Notes under the pieces: model-generated
The model's input: only the letters and a program-made list of their open reading frames with translations
Told to the model about the DNA's origin: nothing
The model's database searches: none
Source of the DNA: JBGPBY01 sp041481485
GTDB taxonomy: Bacteria > Acidobacteriota > Terriglobia > 20CM-2-55-15
Length of the DNA: 18,906 bases
Reading direction: 5' to 3'
NCBI GenBank assembly: GCA_041481485.1
Contig: JBGPBY010000079.1
Location: 1 to 18,906 of the forward strand
Made by a program: the position numbers and the translations under genes
Shown here: positions 15,386-18,906 of the stretch, in pieces
How the letters are laid out: every line of letters starts with the position of its first letter
How positions within the stretch are numbered: position 1 is the stretch's first letter

Positions 15386-15532
15386 ATGCACCCGCTTCAA
15401 TCACCGCAGGTGAAGAAGCTCGGGGAGTATTTGCAGATTTGTGCGGCACGAGAGCTCGCTCGTCAGCCACCTTCGGGAGGACAAGATCATGAAATCCTCC
15501 GATCGATTATGGTCGATATTTTCAAGGATTAA
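15386..15532 (+). CDS. possible 48-residue small protein overlapping the dehydratase start
   Basis: AAGGAG (15375-15380) stands 5 bases ahead of ATG 15386, among the best ribosome binding sites in the window. The frame encodes 48 residues starting MHPLQSPQVKKLGEYL, with helical, charged composition and ending MVDIFKD. It overlaps the first 44 bases of the dehydratase gene in another frame, so translation could be coupled. I recognise no domain. A second short frame (15343-15492, 49 codons) starts with AGAGGA 4 bases upstream and ends within the dehydratase start codon; its Ser/Arg/Thr-rich composition looks less protein-like. One of these may be a leader peptide. Confidence 0.35.
   Translation: MHPLQSPQVKKLGEYLQICAARELARQPPSGGQDHEILRSIMVDIFKD
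15475..15480 (+). promoter_or_regulatory. ribosome binding site fixing the dehydratase start at 15489
   Basis: GGGAGG stands 8 bases ahead of ATG 15489. The alternative in-frame ATG at 15441 has no such site and adds 16 residues (MRHESSLVSHLRED...) not expected before the membrane domain. Confidence 0.75.
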
Positions 15533-17510
15533 AGCGATCCGCCCTCACTTGTTCAGCATACGGGGCTCGTCCATTGCCTTTTCACATCTGGTGATGATTG
15601 CGGTTTCCTTCGTGATTGCGTTCTGGATTCGTTTGGATTTCTCGAGCGTTTTCAATTCCCCACTCTATACCCCGATGTTGTTGGGAGGCCTGCCCATCGT
15701 CGTTGCCCTGAAGATGCTGGCCTTCGTTTTGTTCGGTCTGCAGGTGAGCTGGTGGCGTTACGCCGGACTTCAGGACCTTGCCCGCATCTACCTGGCGAAC
15801 TTTGTCGCGTCGGCAATGTGCGCCGTTGTGCTCTTTCTGAGGTTCGGCATTCCATTTCCGCGTTCGATTTACGTCATCGACTTTCTCGTTTGCTTTCTCA
15901 TTACGGCCGGATCCCAGTTCTGCGTACGGCTTTATGTCGAAATCCTGAGTTCCAGGGTCAGTGCATCCGGAAAGGGCATCCTGATCTATGGCGCGGGGGC
16001 GGCCGGCAGAACCCTGCTGCGCGAAATCCGGACAAACCCGTCGCTCGGCTTTCGAGTTGTTGGATTCATCGACGATAGCGCAAGGCTTCGATCGACGAAG
16101 ATCATGGATGTACCGGTACTGGGAGCAGGGCGCGACATTGCTTATGTCGTCGAAAGCTATCGCAACCGAAATCCCAATATCCGCGAAGTGATCATTGCCA
16201 TGCCTTCCTCAAGCGGACGGCAGATGCAGGAAATCTACGCGAACTGCCGCGCAGCAGGAGTGACGTGTAAGACCGTCCCCAGCCTGGGCGATGTACTCAA
16301 CGGCAAATTCCTGAGCACTCAAATTCGGAATATTTCCGTCGAGGATCTTCTTGGCCGCGAGCAGATTGAACTGAAGGAACAGCGTGTTGTCGACAGCATT
16401 GCAGCGACCGCAGTGTTGATTACCGGCGCAGGCGGTTCCATTGGCGCCGAACTGTGCCGGCAGACCGCGGCATTCGGGCCCCAAAAACTCGTGATTCTGG
16501 ATCACGCCGAAGGCGCGCTTTTCAAAATCGAACAGGAACTCCGGCAGAAACATCCCGATCTGGACATCGCTCCGGTAATTTGCGATATCCGTGACCTTCC
16601 CAGCATCGAGGAGGTGATCGAAAGACATTCCATCAAGACGATCTACCATGCGGCGGCATACAAGCACGTCCCGATGATGGAAACTCATGTCATCGAAGCG
16701 GCCCAGAACAACATCATCGGTACCTGGTGTCTGGTCCGGGCAGCTCAGAAGTATCATGTTTCGAATTTCCTGATGATCTCTTCCGACAAGGCCGTCAATC
16801 CTTCCAGCGTCATGGGAGTGACCAAGAGAATTGCGGAAATCATCGTATCCGCTGCATCGCAACAACGGAACAACTCAACGGTTTTCAACTCCGTGCGATT
16901 TGGAAATGTGGTAGGGAGCAGCGGCAGCGTTGTACCGATTTTCCAGGCCCAGATCGCCGCAAGAGAACCCGTAACCGTGACCCATCGCGACATGCGCCGC
17001 TATTTCATGAGCATTCGCGAAGCCGTGCAGCTGGTGCTGCAGGCTTCAACCATGGGGAATGGATCGGAGATCTTTGTTCTCGATATGGGTGAGCCGGTGC
17101 GAATTCTGGACTTGGCGCACAACATGATCCATCTTGCCGGTCTGACGCCGGGAGTCGATATCGAAGTCCGCTTCACGGGCCAGCGTCCCGGAGAAAAGCT
17201 GTTTGAAGAAATATCTCTGGACTCGGAGTCGATGCTTACGACGCATCATCCGAAAATCCGGATCTTCAAGGGCCTTGAAACCGATCCGGATGCCCTTTCG
17301 GACTGGTTGGACCGGATTCAACTCCTGATCCGGCAGCGCGACGCGGTCGAAATTGTCCGCCACTTTTCGGCACTTGTACCTGAATACAAACCGGAACGAC
17401 GCAAGGAACAGCGTAAAGCGAAGGTGGCTGCCGAAACCGCAGCAGGATTCAAACCGAACCTTGTCCATTCGCGTCTTCTTAAAGTTGTGCGAGAAGAACA
17501 TTCCGCGTAA
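15489..17510 (+). CDS. capD: membrane NDP-sugar 4,6-dehydratase (CapD/WbpM/PglF family)
   Basis: From ATG 15489 the protein has 673 residues. About four membrane helices occupy residues 30-150 (e.g. LVMIAVSFVIAFWI, GGLPIVVALKMLAFVLFGL). A first Rossmann fold follows (ILIYGAGAAGRTLL, G168-G173), then the catalytic dehydratase domain with ITGAGGSIGAELCRQ (G313-G319), CDIRD, YHAAAYKHVPMME and SSDKAVNPSSVMGVTKR. As in WbpM and PglF, Met442 replaces the Tyr of the usual YxxxK, with Lys446 retained. The family converts UDP-GlcNAc to UDP-4-keto-6-deoxy sugar at the inner membrane. A basic tail (ERRKEQRKAK) ends the protein. The stop overlaps the start of the aminotransferase by one base (TAATG), so the pair is translationally coupled and probably consecutive in pathway. 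Confidence 0.94.
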   Translation: MKSSDRLWSIFSRIKAIRPHLFSIRGSSIAFSHLVMIAVSFVIAFWIRLDFSSVFNSPLYTPMLLGGLPIVVALKMLAFVLFGLQVSWWRYAGLQDLARIYLANFVASAMCAVVLFLRFGIPFPRSIYVIDFLVCFLITAGSQFCVRLYVEILSSRVSASGKGILIYGAGAAGRTLLREIRTNPSLGFRVVGFIDDSARLRSTKIMDVPVLGAGRDIAYVVESYRNRNPNIREVIIAMPSSSGRQMQEIYANCRAAGVTCKTVPSLGDVLNGKFLSTQIRNISVEDLLGREQIELKEQRVVDSIAATAVLITGAGGSIGAELCRQTAAFGPQKLVILDHAEGALFKIEQELRQKHPDLDIAPVICDIRDLPSIEEVIERHSIKTIYHAAAYKHVPMMETHVIEAAQNNIIGTWCLVRAAQKYHVSNFLMISSDKAVNPSSVMGVTKRIAEIIVSAASQQRNNSTVFNSVRFGNVVGSSGSVVPIFQAQIAAREPVTVTHRDMRRYFMSIREAVQLVLQASTMGNGSEIFVLDMGEPVRILDLAHNMIHLAGLTPGVDIEVRFTGQRPGEKLFEEISLDSESMLTTHHPKIRIFKGLETDPDALSDWLDRIQLLIRQRDAVEIVRHFSALVPEYKPERRKEQRKAKVAAETAAGFKPNLVHSRLLKVVREEHSA

Positions 17511-18730
17511 TGTCCCCGTCCGATAATAGGCGCATGGCATTTATACCTTTCAATGTGCCGGCAATCGGCGAGGAAGAAATCCTGGAAGTCACCGATACGC
17601 TGAGGTCGGGCTGGCTCACAACCGGCCCGAAGACAGCAAAGTTCGAACAGGAATTCCGGGAGTATGTTGGCGCGTCTCACGCCCTCGCGGTGAATTCCGC
17701 TACAGCCGCCATGCATCTCGCACTGGCCGCACTCGGCATCGGACCGGGCGACGAGGTCATCACCACTCCTCTGACATTCTGCGCCACGGTCAACACGATT
17801 CTTCAGGTTGGAGCCACTCCCGTTCTCGCAGATGTTGGAGAAGATGGGAACATCGATCCATTATCCATTTCCAGGAGGATTACCGAACGAACACGCGCGA
17901 TCATGCCTGTGCATATCGGCGGGCTTGCGTGTGATATGGAACCCATCTGGAATATTGCGCGGAATCACCGGTTATTTGTCATCGAGGACGCGGCGCATGC
18001 CACCGGCACCCACTACAAAGGCTTTCCGATGGGCGATGACATTCACCGCAACGGCATGCGGAGTGATGCGGTCTGTTTTAGTTTTTACGCCACCAAGAAT
18101 TTGACCACCGGCGAAGGCGGCATGGTGGTGACACCAAACGAAAGCCTTTTCGAAAGAATGAAGGTTCTCTGCCTTCACGGTATCAGTAAAGACGCATGGG
18201 ATCGTTACAAGGACAAAGGAAACTGGTACTACGAAGTGGAGGTCTGCGGCTTCAAATATAATTTGAGCGACATTGCATCCTGTCTGGGTCTGCATCAGCT
18301 CCGCAAACAGGAGAAGTTCATTCAGAAACGAGCAGAATTTGCCCGCTTTTACAGCGAATCGTTTCGAGACCTGCCTGAAATCGAAGTCCCTCCGGACAGT
18401 CCAGGGAATCGGCATGCCTGGCATTTGTATGCAATCCGGCTAAACCTCGAAAAGCTGGATATAAACCGCGACGCATTCATCCGCGAACTGCGGAATCGGG
18501 AGATCGGCAGCAGCGTGCACTTCATACCGATTCCGCTGCATCCGGCATACCGAAATTTTGCGCACCTGCCGCAGAATCAGACGCCTCGCGCACTTGCGCT
18601 GTATCCACGATTGATTTCGCTGCCTCTGTATCCCACGATGACAGAAGCCCAGTTAACGCAGGTAGCTGAAGCCGTAAGGCAAATCGCACTCGCAAATCGC
18701 GCGAACCGGGTCACCGAAAGCACACGATAA
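17510..18730 (+). CDS. DegT/DnrJ/EryC1/StrS-family PLP aminotransferase
   Basis: A 406-residue sugar aminotransferase. Recognisable blocks are IPFNVPAIGEEEILEV (12-27), GWLTTGPKTAKFEQEF (34-49), VNSATAAMHLAL (61-72), EDAAHATG (159-166, Asp160 contacts PLP) and SFYATKNLTTGEGGMV (191-206) with the Schiff-base Lys196. C-terminal HFIPIPLHPAYR is also typical. It would aminate the 4-keto sugar made by the preceding dehydratase, using glutamate, giving a UDP-4-amino-4,6-dideoxy-HexNAc (PglE/PseC-type chemistry); stereochemistry is not readable. The ATG at 17510 overlaps the upstream stop. Met9 (ATG 17534) matches the usual family N-terminus and is an alternative start. The plus-strand series may continue past the window, but repeats follow at once. 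Confidence 0.93.
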   Translation: MSPSDNRRMAFIPFNVPAIGEEEILEVTDTLRSGWLTTGPKTAKFEQEFREYVGASHALAVNSATAAMHLALAALGIGPGDEVITTPLTFCATVNTILQVGATPVLADVGEDGNIDPLSISRRITERTRAIMPVHIGGLACDMEPIWNIARNHRLFVIEDAAHATGTHYKGFPMGDDIHRNGMRSDAVCFSFYATKNLTTGEGGMVVTPNESLFERMKVLCLHGISKDAWDRYKDKGNWYYEVEVCGFKYNLSDIASCLGLHQLRKQEKFIQKRAEFARFYSESFRDLPEIEVPPDSPGNRHAWHLYAIRLNLEKLDINRDAFIRELRNREIGSSVHFIPIPLHPAYRNFAHLPQNQTPRALALYPRLISLPLYPTMTEAQLTQVAEAVRQIALANRANRVTESTR

Positions 18731-18776
18731 GAGTTTGGCAGCGTCGTCCCCAAGCCGCGTCAGCGGCGGCAGTTCG

Positions 18777-18800
18777 TTAGCCACCGGCGTAAGCCGGTGG
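18777..18800. repeat. short hairpin repeat, copy 2 (perfect)
   Basis: CCACCGGCGTAAGCCGGTGG at 18781-18800 is a perfect 8-base stem with a GTAA loop, preceded by TTAG. It lies 50 bases after the aminotransferase stop. Copy 1 at 183-206 differs by one base. No T-run follows, so it is better called a REP-like element than an intrinsic terminator. Confidence 0.75.
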
Positions 18801-18868
18801 AATCGCAACCAATGAAAAATAGAGTTCCGTAGACGCGGGCGCCCCGCGGTAGGGCGGTCTATGCCCCG

Positions 18869-18906
18869 AAATGACAATTGAACATTGAACAGTGAACAAT
18901 GAACAT
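18869..18906. repeat. heptad-repeat tract, related to the 6327-6448 element
   Basis: From 18872 the sequence is five 7-base units: TGACAAT, TGAACAT, TGAACAG, TGAACAA, TGAACAT, reaching the window edge. Bases 18869-18891 match 6418-6440 at 22 of 23 positions. Ahead of it, GCGGG-CGC-CCCGC (about 18834-18846) is a compact hairpin within AGAC...GTCT ends. The tract probably continues beyond the window. The 176 bases after the aminotransferase hold no gene. Confidence 0.75.

Overview
The window carries most of an exopolysaccharide / surface polysaccharide locus from a Gram-negative bacterium. Mid-range GC, dense but loosely packed genes and protein sequence character suggest Acidobacteriota or a similar soil lineage, but the sequence contains no taxonomic marker, so this is only an impression. 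The Gram-negative call rests on a Wza-type outer-membrane lipoprotein paired with a Wzc-type co-polymerase.

Layout. (1) 1-210: non-coding, G/C-tract palindromes and a short hairpin repeat. (2) 211-3139, minus strand: AsnB-type amidotransferase followed by a UDP-glucuronate-4-epimerase-like enzyme, probably one operon. (3) 3444-4460, plus strand: an exported protein of unknown function, ending convergently inside a small unknown minus-strand gene (4444-4848). (4) 4941-9517, minus strand: two GT4 glycosyltransferases, a SAM methyltransferase and a GDP-mannose-6-dehydrogenase (AlgD-like). A heptad-repeat inverted element lies between the last two genes of this block. (5) 9741-10535, plus strand: a helical-repeat protein with one membrane segment and an apparently damaged C-terminus. 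(6) 10884-18730, plus strand: wza-like, wzc-like (BY-kinase), a short phosphoglycosyl transferase, a membrane 4,6-dehydratase (CapD/PglF/WbpM type) and a DegT-family aminotransferase. (7) 18731-18906: further copies of the hairpin and heptad repeats.

How the genes fit together (inference from family knowledge). The dehydratase and aminotransferase would make a 4-amino-4,6-dideoxy-HexNAc nucleotide sugar. The phosphoglycosyl transferase would load the first sugar phosphate on undecaprenyl phosphate. The two GT4 enzymes would extend it, with AlgD supplying GDP-mannuronate, the epimerase a uronic-acid isomer, the AsnB homologue possibly amidating a uronate, and the methyltransferase capping or decorating. 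Wzc and Wza would control length and export. No Wzx flippase, Wzy polymerase, Wzb phosphatase or PglD-type acetyltransferase is in the window.

The least explained parts are the 430-base gap between wza and wzc (two near-identical TCGG...TTACG motifs and a nonsense-interrupted zinc-ribbon-like frame), a 48-codon frame with a strong ribosome binding site overlapping the start of the dehydratase gene, and the repeat elements.
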